64,000 nt of DNA from Coptis chinensis (GCA_015680905.1 CM027377.1:59417501-59481500); one strand, 5' to 3'; shown: positions 1 through 11,986, counted from the stretch's first letter. The notes: generated by a model not told the origin, from the sequence alone. Translations and numbers: made by a program.

Positions 1-12
1 AACCCACCGTAC

Positions 13-1983
13 ATGCTATCATGCAAACTGAAAGCGTTAAAGGCTGTTCTTAAGGGCTGGGCTCGCTCCTTTTGTTATGATGCCCATAGGCTTGTGGAGG
101 AAACAAGAGAAGAGCTGAGACATCTGCAAGTGAGACTACAGGTGAACCCTCTAGATTCTTATTTATGCTGCCAAGAGAGTGCCACAAGGCGCAAACTTTG
201 TCTTTTGATCAAGATGGAGGAGGCGGACCTTTTTCAGAAGACTAATATTGAGTGGCTTTGTTTCGGGGAAAAATGTAATGTTTTTTTCTTTAATGCTATA
301 AAGGAGAAGAAGTCTAGGAGCGTTGTATGGTGTATAAAAGACAAGGAGGGATATCTCAGAGAGGGCCAGATGGAGGTGAAAGATGCTTTTATTGAGTACT
401 ACAAGGACCTTCTGGGTGTCACCTCACCTACTACTTGTGACCGTGCAGTCTTAAATGATCTTATTATCGCTGAAGTGGATAATTGCACAAGTCTACAGCT
501 GGCTACCCCTATCACTGATGCAGAGATAAAAGAAGCTCTTTTTGATATGAACGATAATAAAGCTCCGGGCCCTGATGGGTTTAACGCTTTCTTTTTCAAG
601 AAGTGTTGGGATGTTGTTGGCAATGATGTAATAAGAGCCATCCAGCACATTTTCCAACATAAGCAGATGCCTAGAGGTATAAATTCCACAATCCTTAGTC
701 TTCTTCCGAAGAATAGAATGTCTTCTAGTGTTGATTCTTTTAGACCTATAGCATGTTGCAATATTATTTATAAATGTGTATCTAAAGTTCTCACAAACAG
801 AATGAAATTATGTATTTCTTCTTTGATTTCTTGTGCACAATCGGCTTTTGTGCCTGGGAGGACTATATAGGATAACTTGTTGCTTGCTCATGAACTTTTG
901 CGAGGTTATGGCCAAAAGAGAGGACCAAAGAGGTGTGCAATAAAGCTGGACATCAAGAAGGCCTACGACTCTATAAGCTGGAATTCCCTCTTGGTGATCC
1001 TGCAGAGATTTAAGTTCCCCCCGTTGTTTGTTGAATGGCTAAAGATGTGCTTCTCATCCCCGTTTTACTCCGTTCTAGTTAATGGGACACCTGAAGGATA
1101 TTTTGAAGGAAAGCGAGGGCTAAGGCAAGGCGACCTGGTCTCTCCGTATCTTTTTGTTCTTGTGATGGAGGTGTTAAGTGCTATGCTGCAAAAAGGGCTT
1201 AGGTCTAAGTCTATCCATGCTCACTCCAAGTGTAGAAAGATTGGTATCTCGCATCTTTGTTTTGCCGATGATGTTATGCTTTTCTGTAAAGGTGATATGG
1301 AGTCTCTTCTGGCGATAAAAGATATTTTGGCCGCATTTTCTAATGCAACAGGGCTACAGCTCAGTAATGCAAAATCTACCCTCCTCACGGGTAGCATGTC
1401 TGAGGAAGAAGGGCTACAACTTGCAGAAGTTCTAGGAATCTCCTTGGTTACTCCTCCAGTCTCCTACCTAGGCCTACCTCTCACGGCCACCAGATTAGGT
1501 ATTAAGGAATGCCTCCCACTCATTGAGAAAATAACGGGGAGAATTTCAAATTGGAAAAATGCAGCTCTTAGTCGAGCAGGAAGGGTGCAGCTTGTTCAGT
1601 CGGTCCTCTCCTCCTCCCAAACATATTGGGCGAAAACCTTTGTTTTGCCAAAAACAGTGCTGGATAAGGTGGCAAAGCTATGTAACAGGTTTATCTGGGC
1701 TGGACCTTCCATGGAGAGAAAGATGCATCATGCGAGTCATGAAACCATGAGAGTGGCCAAAGATCAAGGTGGGCTTGGGCTGCTAGATCCTAGAACTTGG
1801 AATAAAGCGGCTTACTGTGGGCTTGTTGTCAAGATTGCTCAGGAATATGATTGCTTGTGGGTGAAATGGACATGGGAGCATCGTATAAAGGGGGGACATT
1901 TTTGGACTATGAAAGAACCCAAGGACTGTTCCTGGGTGTGGAGAGGCATCCTTAGGCAATGTGGAGGCTACGGAAGAGTGTGA
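13..1983 (+). pseudogene. LINE ORF2 reverse transcriptase domain
   Basis: This part of ORF2 copies the element's RNA into DNA at the nicked target. Visible RT motifs in order are NKAPGPDGF (about 560), RPIACCN (about 742), SAFVPGRTI before DNLLLAHE (838-900), KLDIKKAYDSI with a catalytic Asp (about 945), the RQGD segment (about 1125) and the FADD box (about 1261). A TAG at 868-870 interrupts the frame inside the normally continuous GR-x-I-x-DN-x-LLAHE block, and the same frame resumes immediately, so this is a single nonsense change. Around 1960-1983 the frame shifts. The gene is therefore dead. The Asp-Asp pair of the active site is still present. Confidence 0.92.
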
Positions 1984-2871
1984 GATACTGATTGGCGATG
2001 GTTTGAAAACGAGCTTACGGCATGATCCGTGGGTGTTACGTCCTTTGATCTTCAACGCCCAAGCTAGAGAAGCGCTAGCGACTTCTATTCCCGATGATGC
2101 TTGTGTTGGATCGATTATTGAAAATGGGAGTTGGTCTAATGTCATTTGTCAATTACCAAGCTGCTTAACTAAAAAAGTGTATCATGGAAACGGAGGTAAA
2201 CAACTTCTTGACAGGAGGATCGAGTCATCCGGACACCAACAAGTCTTGGTCGCTTCTCCCTTGCATCGGCTTATCTCTCGGCTCAAGAATATTCGAGGAA
2301 AAGTGAAATGGTTCAAGCTTGTTTGGGGTAAGTTATCGGTGCCCAAACACTCTTTTTTACTGTATGGCAGCTCTTCTCTGGATCCTTGCCCACCCAAAAT
2401 CGACTTATGTTCAAGAAAGTCATAAATGTATCCAGCTGTTGCCTATGCACTGGTCACGCGGAATGTTCTTCGCATCTCTTTTTTTACTGCGCGTTCTCAA
2501 CGCAAGTTTGGGCGAGGATAAAGCTAGCTTTGGGTTTGTCTGGGCAGGTGAAGAAATCACATGAAGAGTGGTACTTCTTAATGAGGCTATGCAGAGCGAA
2601 CTCAATGCAAAATGAAATTCTGCGGGCTTTCACGTGCGCAACAGTCCATGCGATTTGGAATGAGAGGAACTGGCGTCTAAAGAAAGGCAGGAAAAGATTA
2701 CCAAGTATCTTGAGTATGCAGATTCTAAATGATATGAAAGTGTATCTTGGAAAAACACTGCAGTCTATAAAGGAGAGCCATGCGATGCGGGTGCTGCTGA
2801 AAAGACTAGGAATAGAAGGAAACTACCGCCCGGTTGAGGAACGATTGGTGTATTTGGTCAAAGCCGAATGA
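1961..2871 (+). pseudogene. LINE ORF2 C-terminal part with zf-RVT Cys/His region
   Basis: This continues ORF2 after a frame change. The 1961 frame carries the GDG-x-x-TSLRHDPW motif typical of the region after the RT in plant L1 ORF2. The 2290-2350 stretch (WFKLVWGKLSVPKHSF) matches the start of the zf-RVT domain. The 2386 frame carries the Cys/His cluster (CCLCTGHAECSSHLFFYC) followed by the usual W-rich segment. At least two frame changes lie between 2170 and 2400, so nothing long could be made. The zf-RVT identification rests on motif order, not on a search. Confidence 0.85.
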
Positions 2872-2927
2872 TCAGTACGGTCTTTGAATAATCGATGGTT
2901 ATTTGAAACTTCGGTAAGGCAAGGTAT

Positions 2928-3354
2928 GGTGGGCTAATGAGAAACACAGATGGCAAGGTCCTCTTTGGGTTTACTGGATCGTCAACATCTCTTTCGATTA
3001 GCCGGCAGAACCGCGCTAGGAGTCATGAGAGGCCTACAAGGAGTCATCGGTTGGGGAGTAAAGTTTAATCGCATGTACAATCGACTCCATGAGGGTCATG
3101 CGATTCTGAACTTGAAGGAGGAGCCACCTTGGACGGAGAGGAATAGCTTAGCACAGATAAAGCGCATTATTGTTGAGTTTGAATTGGTGGACTTTGAACA
3201 TGTTTCTGAGAGAAGGGAATCAGCTGCAGATTATTTATCTAAGCTTAGTGATTCTATAGATGATAGTGTTTTGTATTTCATTCCCCTTTTAGACCAAAGA
3301 CTGCATGTTTTGGTCAAAGAGGATGAAGAGGGTAAGTTGTACTTGAGATCATGA
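2928..3354 (+). pseudogene. LINE RNase H domain remnant (RVT_3 type)
   Basis: Plant L1 elements often end ORF2 with an RNase H domain. Here one frame from about 2928 reads GGLMRNTDGKVLFGF, the usual first strand of that domain. A second frame (2950-3354) reads ALGVMRGLQ, then PPWTERNSL, then FEHVSERRESAADYLSK, matching the middle and the end with its H...N/E.AD..A pattern. A frame change near 3000-3050 separates the two. The first catalytic Asp is not obvious. It is the last coding trace of the LINE. Confidence 0.75.
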
Positions 3355-3360
3355 TCACTC

Positions 3361-3825
3361 AGATATGCCACATAAAGTATCATACTGGGAACCGCTTTCA
3401 TAATAGTTAACACACTGCAATATGTTATATAGAGTATCATATTCCAAATTATACCACATAAAGTGTGATATGCATAACTTTTATCATTTCAAAAGACTCA
3501 TGGACTGACAAGTTCCAACAATCGCTAAATCTTCTGAGAAGCTTAGCAACAACTGCTTTAAACAACACAAATACTCTGCATTGTTCAGTTGCACATCTCT
3601 TTCTCTTACATAAAATATCTGACATGCGGAAAAACACCTAGCCATCCTCACTACAAAACTTCTCAACATTGAATTTTTCTAGAGTGTTGTACCCAATATC
3701 ATAACTTGGAACATCACCACCAGGAACATGACCAACTTCACCATTAGGAACATCGCCACCACAAAATCCTATAAGTTCAACAAAAAATAAAAATAAAAGA
3801 GTTGTGTGAACCGTACAATCTAAGT
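3361..3825. other. Spacer between LINE and FAR1/MULE remnant
   Basis: No confident gene is seen. Three short imperfect copies of a CACATAAAGTATCATA-like motif lie at about 3369, 3427 and 3453. A minus-strand open stretch (3484-3669) could be a degraded distal exon of the neighbouring FAR1-type gene but has no recognisable motif. Confidence 0.4.
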
Positions 3826-4640
3826 TTACACTATAACGTCATCACCATCTAAGTTAAACAAGTGCGAAACCAAAACATGTGTCGTACCTTGCTTACCATT
3901 GTGTTTATACGGATGTGGACACCTAGGCTTTCTGTGCTCCATAGATTGGCAGTAGCTACACTTGTACTTTTGAGATCGCAGTGTTCCTTTATCCAATCTC
4001 ACTAAGGCCACGAAACAAACAACATTTACTTACTTATAACCCAAAGAAATAAAATGTCATGTACTCCAAAAGGAATTTTCTAAAACTAAACGTGAGATGT
4101 ACATGCATGCATGTTCTTATATGTCTTCCCACACCTTGTAGTAACATATTTTGATATAGGTAAATGATAAACGGACACTCTTATCAATGCACGCTATCTA
4201 CAAGTCTATACAGAAATGAATTTTATAACGTCTAACTTTAACTTACACCATGTATCTCTGTTCAACTCATCGTCTTCCTCACGTAGGTCGACAACTCGAG
4301 CAGTGAATTCAACATAGTTGTGGTTAATACTTGGACCTGTAAAATAGTGCAACACAACAAAAATGTTGCCAAAATAAAGTAGAATCAAAAACTAATCAAA
4401 ATATACAATTGTAAATATAGACATTACAAAGTTGGGACCATACCAAAGAAAAAATCGCAAAGGTAAATAAAATTTACCTTCGTCCTACGGATGCAAGAGT
4501 GTGAATGTGGGTTTTGTGTGACCTGTCTGACCACAATGGCCACACTTATTCTTTTTGGTCTCATTGTGACCTTGTAATCTGCTAGGATTTTGCGGTCTGC
4601 CTTTGGATTTTACATGTGAGGGTCATTAACAGATTGTCGA
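3826..4640 (-). pseudogene. Distal exons of FAR1/MULE-type gene with zinc knuckles
   Basis: Three minus-strand pieces lie downstream of the transposase body. At about 4500-4580 a segment reads CGHCGQTGHTKPT, a CX2CX4H zinc-knuckle start whose fourth ligand position holds Thr rather than Cys. At about 4245-4340 an open stretch begins after a TTTTACAG acceptor and ends at GTGTAAG-like bases, so it may be an exon of unknown content. At 3826-4011 there is a full CX2CX4HX4C knuckle (CSYCQSMEHRKPRC). FAR1-related and MULE proteins commonly carry such a knuckle after the SWIM domain, so these are read as its C-terminal exons. Their linkage is inferred. Confidence 0.5.
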
Positions 4641-4890
4641 TGTGTGGTTTTAGGCGGAGTAAAAGGCATCTCAAAAGGAACACGTGGGCTGCCTTCATAA
4701 GCTGGTGAAGTCTCATCGCCTCATCGGTTATTGGATTTTCCAGTGGACTGTTAGGCATCTCAAAAGGAGCATGTAGACTGCTTTCAAAAGTAGATGGAGT
4801 TCGATTCTTTCTAGAAAAAGAAGTTAAAAAAACTTTGAAAGCTTCGCTGCTTTCCGCTGTTTGGGAGGCCCACGAACATATCTCATTACA

Positions 4891-5355
4891 TTAGGTTGTA
4901 AGATCACTGAAATGTATAACAGAGGCCGCTTGGTCAGGAAAGTTGGGATTGCTTAATGGAACAACCGATTTAGCATCCCGTGTCCATCTCCTTAAAAAGC
5001 AGCCCTGAGGTATAACACCAATGTCCTCATGTTTGTAAACTGAAATGATATGTCTACATGGAAATCCAGACGACTCAAATATCCCACAAGAATAACTAGC
5101 ATCATGCAATACAACATTGTATCTCACAGTCGACTTTTTTTGCCTGTTCAAATGGCGACTCATGGTGTACACACGAATATTGTCACCCACATCTTTTTTA
5201 CCCACATTTTTTTTAGCATCTGCAATGTACATCACTTCATCCTTTAATTGCTTCTTAAAACAACCAAAAGCAGCTCGAGTATAGATAGATGCAGCCTGCT
5301 TTGCATATTCGTTCAAGTGGGTATGAAGGACTGGTTTGGTTACTGTCGTCATCAC
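4891..5355 (-). pseudogene. SWIM zinc-finger part of FAR1/MULE transposase
   Basis: This is the C-terminal SWIM domain of a FAR1-type Mutator transposase or FAR1-related sequence (FRS) protein. The motif reads SCGIFESSGFPCRHIISVYK, which fits the family pattern CxC/SCxxFExxGxPCxHxxxV. It is followed by YIxxRW-like residues (GCFLRRWTRDAK). The SWIM finger helps bind DNA or partner proteins. A stop separates this segment from the transposase core upstream (5371-5646, same frame). Confidence 0.85.
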
Positions 5356-5370
5356 CTCTTCCTCGTGCTT

Positions 5371-5944
5371 TCAGTGACGGATATTTGCAACGACCACTTC
5401 CATTTTTCCAAACAGCTCAAACAACTGCAGTCCATCTTTCACATGAAGCCAAATTACGGAGTTTATACTCTCGCAACGTTGGATGCTTCTGCAACCGGCA
5501 AAGAACTCACCATGGATATATGTTTTTGCCCTTATCTCTTTTTTCATGTATATCATATTCACCCATTTGTTATTACTGACTTGGAATTTCTTCATGAGTG
5601 TTTCCCACCTTTCTTCGAACTCATTGGACGAGCACTTCATAAACATAATAGAGCAGAAATCTTTTGAAAATCCAAACGATGTGGATATTTTTTAAGCAAT
5701 TTTTCATAATGTGCAAACAGCACAAGCAGTGTTTCAAATTTGGGAGAGTAGATCTCACAGCCTCGCGCATCGCCGGATCACCATTAGTGATCACTAACTT
5801 AGGGTGTTTGCCATGCATCACACCAACTAAAGATTTCAATACCCACTCGTAAGACTCCACACACTCACTCGTCAACAATGCAAAACCAAACACTACTGTT
5901 TGTCGATGGTTGTTCACTCCAGCAAATACAACAATCGGCATCAT
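5371..5944 (-). pseudogene. MULE-type transposase core (DDE)
   Basis: Two open segments (5944-5621 and 5646-5371) form the MULE transposase core. The first reads MPIVVFAGVNNHRQTVVFGFALL, then LVITNGDPAMREAV and HCLCCLHIMKN, which match the FAR1/Mutator catalytic region around the second Asp and the CLWH-like block. The second reads FEERWETLMKKF, then CRSIQRCESINSV, the block around the last acidic residue. The two segments are in different frames, and stops lie just upstream of 5944 in the otherwise conserved LLFDSTY-x-x-x-Y-x-MP region. Transposase activity is therefore lost. Confidence 0.87.
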
Positions 5945-6145
5945 GTACTAGTTGCTCTAGTATGTTGAATCAAACAACAATACATCTCCAAAGCAACTAT
6001 AGTCCGCACGTGAGGTGGAATCTACCCAAAACAGTCTAACCAGCTGCCCACCCTCATTTAAGTAATAATTGTAATGAAATAAGAGATCTCCCTTCACCTT
6101 GTTATCCATAAAAGCCAGCAGTGTGTTGGCGTCACCATCAATACA

Positions 6146-6846
6146 TCAATTTCTCCTATCAACCCCCATATGATTATACAAGTCTTTCTTAAAAAAACCA
6201 ACACTTGAGAAACCTCCAGCCCTATGTACAAAAACATCCATCACCTTGCATTTACAAACACCAACATCAACTAGGCTCGTAGCAAATTGCAAATCTTCTT
6301 CACTTACATTTCTATATGGTCTTAAGAACATGGAGCTCGGATCTGGTACAAGTGGATGTGTGTGTTCCCCAATAAAATTCTTCACAACCCACAAATTTGA
6401 TTCAAAATCATAACCAACTTCAAAGCGGACTTTACATTTAAACCTAGTGATGGGCTTCGACTCTCTGGATTCGATGTCGCGTTTGCTTCTAGTGGCATTG
6501 TTTATATTTCGTTCACCGGCAACTGAGCATATAAATATCCGCTTAACACGAACACTATTTGTACGCATTCTATAAGTACCTTTACGAATACTAAAACCAA
6601 CTAACTTTGCATATTGATTGTAAATTGCGAAAGCCTCCTCAATGGTCTTGAACCGCATAGAATAGAATGTTGCTTTGTCTGCTTCGAAAACTCTACTAGC
6701 CTCACACCCGTCACTGTCTCTATCACTGTTCTCATGAATTTCAACATTTTCACCCTCCCCCATAGATGACACATCCACAAAATCACTATCCTCATACATA
6801 AAACTATCAAAATATGCATTTCGAAGCCAATCTTCTTCATCGTCAT
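6146..6846 (-). pseudogene. FAR1-type N-terminal DNA-binding domain
   Basis: The protein N-terminus is acidic (MYEDSDFVDV...), then carries a FAR1 DNA-binding domain of the WRKY-GCM1 zinc-finger class: FKTIEEAFAIYNQYAKLVGFS, RxxxxRxxxRVKRIFICS, TRFKCKVRF, then VVKNFIGEHTHPL with the terminal HxH. This segment is in the same frame as the first transposase segment downstream and is separated from it by stops. The start at 6799 is the first Met before the domain. It could be an element transposase or an FRS host gene; no terminal inverted repeats were found to decide. Confidence 0.87.
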
Positions 6847-6849
6847 AGA

Positions 6850-8850
6850 AAGTGATTCATCATCGGATCGCTACATGAAACAAGTGCACTTTTAGCGCAT
6901 ATTCACTTGATTTCATACTCTACGAAGTAATCACAGTGGTAATAGTAAAAAAAAAAACATAAATGCTTGAACAGTAGAATGGTCAGAACCAAATAACTAT
7001 GGTGCTCAAACCATATACCACTTTCGAAAATTTCAATCTCAAGTTCATTTGATTCAATGCCAACTTCATTTGACATTAGAAACAATCAATGTTCTTATTC
7101 ATTTGACATTCGAGAAAAGCTAAACATGATACACCTTTCTAACCGTCATAATAATATTGCACATCACTTTTTAAATGAACAAAAGAGTAAATGTGTGTGA
7201 TTTACGATTCCCTAAACACTTTGCATTCAAATTGTCTAAATCACACACTATTCAATTGTGAAATTTTACCCAGACATGAAAAAGAGAAGGAGCCAAAAGA
7301 GAAATCAACTAACCTCATACTTAGAATTGTTGAAGATCAAAGTACACTGCGAGAAATGGAGGCAAGGATTATCCAGTTGAACGGATTTTAGTTCGCGCCA
7401 TATGGAGATTAGAGGGAGAGAAGATGTGTTGTTACTTTCTTACCCTTAACTATTCCTTTTGCTTGTGGCATACTCCTATTAAACTACTAGATGTAGCATG
7501 CTCCTATTAAGCCACTATATGTAACATATGATTTAATATCCAACAACAAATGACATATTGTAGTCAACTACATGAAAAAATGAATTGAACACTGGAGAAA
7601 AGTTCTTTGTTATGCTGTTAGGGTTTCCTTTTATTGTTGTTGTTATTAGGGGTTTTTTTTTAGTAGAGGGATAAGGAAAGCTTCTTCGTTGTTGTTGGTT
7701 CCATTATTACTGATGATGGTTTTTTTAGGAGGGTTTTAAGATGGAGAAACTTATGAAATATTTCGAATTGCCACCGACATTACGCAATGGAAAGTTATTC
7801 AATATTTGTTTCCGAGGGAAAAATAACATGATCACTGATAACTCCTCCGTCTTCAACAAACGCAGAGGAATCTTACACTAGAAGTAAAAACCGATCAAAT
7901 TCAATGTTTAAAAATTGTTAGAAGGTTTGTTTGTCCCCTTGTTTGTGTGTTTTGTTTTTCTAGGCTCCCATTGTTTCTATTTCTAGGTATTTTGATCTTT
8001 TTTGTTTTTTCTTGTTTTTGCTTTCTCACTGTATTACACTAACGAAGGTGAACAAATCCGAAAACCACAATTTCAGTAATACAAACTCCGAACAAACTAA
8101 AAATGAGTCATTGAAAGCAGGTCACTTATTTCAAGCAAGATGAAGTACATATATGATGGACCATGAGTCATTGAAAGCAGATCACTTATATATCAATTGG
8201 ACAATGGGTAAGACATTCACAAACCAGATCTGAGCTGAATAATTATTTTCAGTTTTATACCCAAGATTAGAAAATATCCCTACATGAAATATGGTCAGAC
8301 ACACTCTTCGTAAAGTAATACCCCATATTTCTTAGGCTCTCTTCTTCAGGAAGAACACAAGAGGGCATGTAAACAGTCAAAACAACGACAGCCCAAGTGC
8401 TCAGCAAACATAATGGATTCCATCCTTCACATTTATAAAACAGTCAAAATATACCTAAATCAAAGTGGTAGTTAACAAGTGAATATCAAAATACAATTCA
8501 GTTGTGTAACTTGAAATTACATGGCGAGGGGCAAAACAAGAACCATACAACATCTGTGCCAATGGTACATACAGCAACACTGCAAACTGAATGTTTGAAA
8601 AGCTGTTGATAAGTACTCTGTTACTGTGTAGGCATATGACTTAAACTAATTATTTATTGGGACTCGTTTTTCCTACATTCCAGGATGACACTAAACAATC
8701 CTAATGTTGGACTCATAAGAGCAACTGTGAGATATCTCAAAGTGGACAACTTACAATGGTACTATCATTTTCTCAAGCTCAGTGGAAAAACAACCTGAAA
8801 AAAGGACCAGAAAAGTTTCCACCTATACTACTGTTAGCCATGACGGTGTG
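6850..8850. other. AT-rich stretch with no gene recognised
   Basis: No coding signal convinces. A direct repeat of about 25 bases (ATGAGTCATTGAAAGCA, then G or A, then TCACTTAT) occurs at about 8103 and 8163, exactly 60 bases apart. The left part would be the promoter side of the minus-strand FAR1-type gene. The right part lies 3' of the minus-strand exons at 8854-9874. Confidence 0.4.
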
Positions 8851-8853
8851 CAA

Positions 8854-9874
8854 TCACGAGTTCTTGCGAAAGGATCTTTGACCTAGTTCCAGCTTACTCT
8901 TAGTCTTCATTTTTGCTTTAACCCTTGACTTTGACATCAGTGTCTGTACTGTGTTTGCAAAATTCCCAACAACCATTACAACCAGAAGGATCCCACAAAC
9001 TACTACCTACAAAAAAGTATTGCACAAGAAAAACATTTTTCTACTAAATCAGCACTAGGGGAACAAATTAGCATCAAAAGAGAATGTGAAGCGTAACCAA
9101 CACTTGGTAAAATTCTATCACATGAAACTTCCTTACCTGCCATTCCGAGACAACGCCAACTAGTGTAGTTTTAAGTTGTAAGAGCCCAATGTATGCTTCG
9201 AAACCCTGAAAATAAAGGAAAATTCTAATAATAAGACAATAACGAAGTCCACGCTCATCAATAATGTTAAACAACATTTCACTGAAACTGAGTTTCTGTT
9301 TACAGATAATTACCAACTTAATCATTTACATCTTCAAATTGTCAAAACACTGGAATTTATATTCACATGCTACACCATTTATTTATACTTGCATTGGATC
9401 ACCAACCTACTGCACTGGGTATATATATATGTGGTCAACCTATGTTATACGAGTAAAGCAGCAGTAAACTTGACACGCAATCACAACTTTTTTGAATAGA
9501 TTACTGCAATTACTGTCAACATCTGAAAACAGTTAACTAGCTAACCATAAATTTACTATGAACGAGCTTCAAAGTTTCACAAGCCTTTATTGAATGGGCC
9601 TAAACCATGTGGAGAATGTCACCGGTAACTAATAGATTCTTGTTAAGATTTTATTTTGTCACAGAATCTAGCTCTTATCAGAAGGGGATCAATGGAGAAA
9701 AATGTAGACACTAGAATGGAGGAAACCCAGAGTGACATTTTTCTTGAATAAAAGAAAAATATGACAAAGCTACAGCCAATCACTCACCTGTAATATAAAA
9801 AGTATGGGGCAAAAAAACCACAATTGACCTTCTACACCAGCAGTTTCTCCCCATACGACATCCATTCTCTTTGC
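8854..9874 (-). pseudogene. Three consecutive exons of an unidentified membrane protein (C-terminus)
   Basis: Three minus-strand exons have clean splice signals and all are in phase 0: 9788-9874 (29 codons), 9137-9205 (23 codons) and 8854-9006 (50 codons plus TGA). They encode GQLWFFCPILFILQ, then AYIGLLQLKTTLVGVV, then a strongly hydrophobic stretch CGILLVVMVVGNFANTV and a basic Lys/Arg-rich tail. This predicts two or three membrane segments and a cytosolic basic C-terminus. I do not recognise the family. The maintained phase suggests a once-real gene. Upstream on the same strand come TRA1-derived exons, an unlikely natural partner. The piece is labelled pseudogene because no start or N-terminus was found. 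Confidence 0.6.
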
Positions 9875-11063
9875 CTGAAAATTTGAGAGGAAGAAACCAA
9901 AACGATAAAAAAAAGTTAGGGCCACCAGAGTTATCACATATGAAGAATGTCAAAGATGAGAAGAATGGGATCTGTAAAAAAGATTAACCAATCCCCACCA
10001 CAAGAACCCTGTGTTTCAGAATCAGACAATTGGTTCATAAAATTATGGCAAACTTAAAAAGTTCCACAACTACATTTGAGGTGTGGACATTCTCACAGGG
10101 GGATGAGCACGTGGGAGAGCATTGGGAGTGCTCTCCTGTTGTATCATGTCTTGATTTCAATTTTTATTTTATTTTGTTTTCTTCCTTGCTTCTTTTATTC
10201 CTTGTAATAAAGCGCATTTCGTCCTACTCTAAAAAATAAGATTAATACATCACATTAATCAAAAATTATCACCTACAGTAAATTCCAAAGTTTCTAAGTC
10301 GGATCATGCCATCTCAAATTATTGATTAGAGCTTGAACTGTCAACTTAAGTTGCAAACCCTTTACCAAGTTACATATGCGTCGGAGCAGTGAACTTAAAT
10401 AAGGAAGTTGGCGTTTATACATGGATCATATCCCAAGAAACGTTTGTGACTTGATTGACTTGGAACAGTGAGAATGTGAGTTTATTCATTTTTAGTAACA
10501 TAGGAGGTTTACTCCCATAATGTTAAGGGCGGCATAAGCAAGCCCAAGGGAGCCAGGGACATATTAAGTTTGACTCGTAAACAAACTCAAGATAGCTAGT
10601 CCACCTAGAAATTTTTTATTAGGCTACTTCTTTGTAACAACAATCTCGTAAATATATTAACATTCTCATAAAAAAATTCCAATCTGAAATCTCTATTCCC
10701 ATCAAATGTAGTTAATACTAACAAAAAAATTCTGGACAGTTTATTTTACTGTTAAATGGAGACTTTGTTTCCACGGTAGAAATTTCAGATTTGATTAAAT
10801 CTTTGGGAAATATTTTATGTAGCTAGGAGACCAGATCTACAGAAAAGTAGACAACCCAAAATTTCTAAGTGAACTAATATCACAAGTTTCTTAACGTGTC
10901 AAAGTTATATATGCAGTACCCTTCACTTGCATGAAAGAGAAATGAATGATAAATGACAGAGCAATGGTATTTACGTGATAGACATTGATTACCAACAAAG
11001 TAAGTCATAAAATATTCATAATGCAATCTACATGAAACTACGACGAAAGTACAAACAAATCAT
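9875..11063. other. Intron-like AT-rich sequence
   Basis: No exon with both splice signals was found here. The stretch lies between the membrane-protein exons and the TRA1-derived exons on the same strand. Confidence 0.4.
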
Positions 11064-11069
11064 GATTAC

Positions 11070-11279
11070 CTCTTTCAAGTAGCACTGAGGAGCCATTCCT
11101 TTAATCCGAGAAATAGAACACTCCACATTGTTGGTAATTTTATGCTTAAAATCAGAAGGATTCATATTACATCCAACACCATTGGGGAACGTGGACAGCC
11201 CTGATGGTCTTCTCCAAGACCAATAAAGAAGCTCATCACAGAAAAACATAGCCAAATGATACCACATATGTTCACATTG
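11070..11279 (-). pseudogene. TRA1: TRA1/TRRAP C-terminal kinase-region exon fragment
   Basis: A 70-codon exon in phase 0 is bounded by TTTTGCAG and GTAATC splice signals. It reads MWYHLAMFFCDELLYWSWRR, then NPSDFKHKITNNV and SRIKGMAPQ. This matches my memory of the last part of plant TRA1 (TRRAP), the catalytically inactive PI3K-like scaffold of SAGA and NuA4 histone acetyltransferase complexes. In real TRA1 the next exon would give the final FATC-like tail. Here the next exons downstream belong to a different, membrane-type protein. It is a fragment, not a gene. Confidence 0.78.
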
Positions 11280-11363
11280 CTGCAAAATTTGAAATTATAA
11301 AGAAATTAATATGGCTACAAGCTGAATAACAACTGTATGGAAAATTCTGATGGTAAAACTCAC

Positions 11364-11521
11364 TTTAGTTGGAACCAGTGCCTGCCCTGCAGCACACATA
11401 GCAGACACAATTAGACCTTCCACTCTGAAATGGGAGAAGAACGTCTGCATATTTCTAGTCAGTCGGAATGGCACTGGTTCACTAGACTCCACCATTCCAT
11501 TTGCATCAAAAGCTGGATGAA
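11364..11521 (-). pseudogene. TRA1: TRA1/TRRAP kinase-region exon fragment (preceding exon)
   Basis: The segment reads HPAFDANGMVESSEPVPFRL, then TRNMQTFFSHF and VEGLIVSAMCAAGQALV, ending at a GTGAGT donor. This is the plant TRA1 block directly before the exon at 11070-11279, so the two retain native order and spacing. The upstream end runs straight into a tandem repeat at 11522 with no acceptor, showing that the piece is cut. No other TRA1 exons were found upstream. Confidence 0.78.
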
Positions 11522-11935
11522 AGTATCATTTACCATAAATACCTTTTACAGGTATCTTCTGAAGAATATAGCAATCCTGAGTAAAATATCCTTTACCAGA
11601 AATACCTGTTACAGGTATCTTCTGAAGAATATACCCATCCTGAGTAAAATATCATTTACCAGAAATACATGTAACTAGTATCTTCTGAGAATTTATTCAG
11701 AAGTTAGCCATTCTTAGAAGATACATATAACTTGTATTTCTGGTAAAGTCTATTTGACTCAGGCTGGCTATATTCTCCAAAACTTACCTATAACAGGTAA
11801 CTTATGGAGAATATAGTCATCTTGAGTATAATATCATTTACATAAATACCTGTTACTAGTATCTTCTTAAGAAGATAGCCATCCTGAGTTTGCTATTATC
11901 CTTTACCAGAAACACCTGTAACAGGTAATCACACT
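11522..11935. repeat. About 60-bp tandem repeat with an inverted copy
   Basis: Units carry TATCATTTACCAGAAATACC, then TGTTACAGGTATCTTCTGAAGAATATAG and CATCCTGAG, starting near 11522, 11583 and 11645. A copy at about 11695-11770 runs in the opposite direction, and further forward, more diverged copies lie at 11790-11935. Within each unit TACCTGTTACAGGTA is itself a palindrome. The array abuts the TRA1 exon fragment. Confidence 0.85.
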
Positions 11936-11986
11936 GTGAGAGGATAGAGGAGTAGCCTGAAACCATACCTGATAAAAATACATCTA

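Larger units (their letters stand above)
1..3360 (+). mobile_element. L1-type LINE, 3' portion (5' end outside window)
   Basis: A plant L1-type non-LTR retrotransposon is recognised by its ordered ORF2 parts: reverse transcriptase, a GDG/HDPW segment, a Cys/His zf-RVT region and an RNase H region. The endonuclease and ORF1 would lie left of the window. The copy is old: the reading frame changes several times and has an in-frame stop in the RT. No clear poly(A) tail or target duplication is visible after about 3360. The 3' tail may end between 3360 and 3480, where three weak copies of a CACATAAAGT-like motif occur. Confidence 0.88.

Noticed and set aside
399-761. Minus-strand open frame of 120 codons
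   Set aside because: It lies opposite the LINE reverse transcriptase and reads as its antisense; no motif.
3369-3475. Repeated CACATAAAGT-like motif considered as an array
   Set aside because: Only three weak, unevenly spaced copies; no spacer structure.
7400-8040. T-rich stretch considered as a gene 5' region
   Set aside because: No open frame, splice pattern or repeat ends; left as unassigned.
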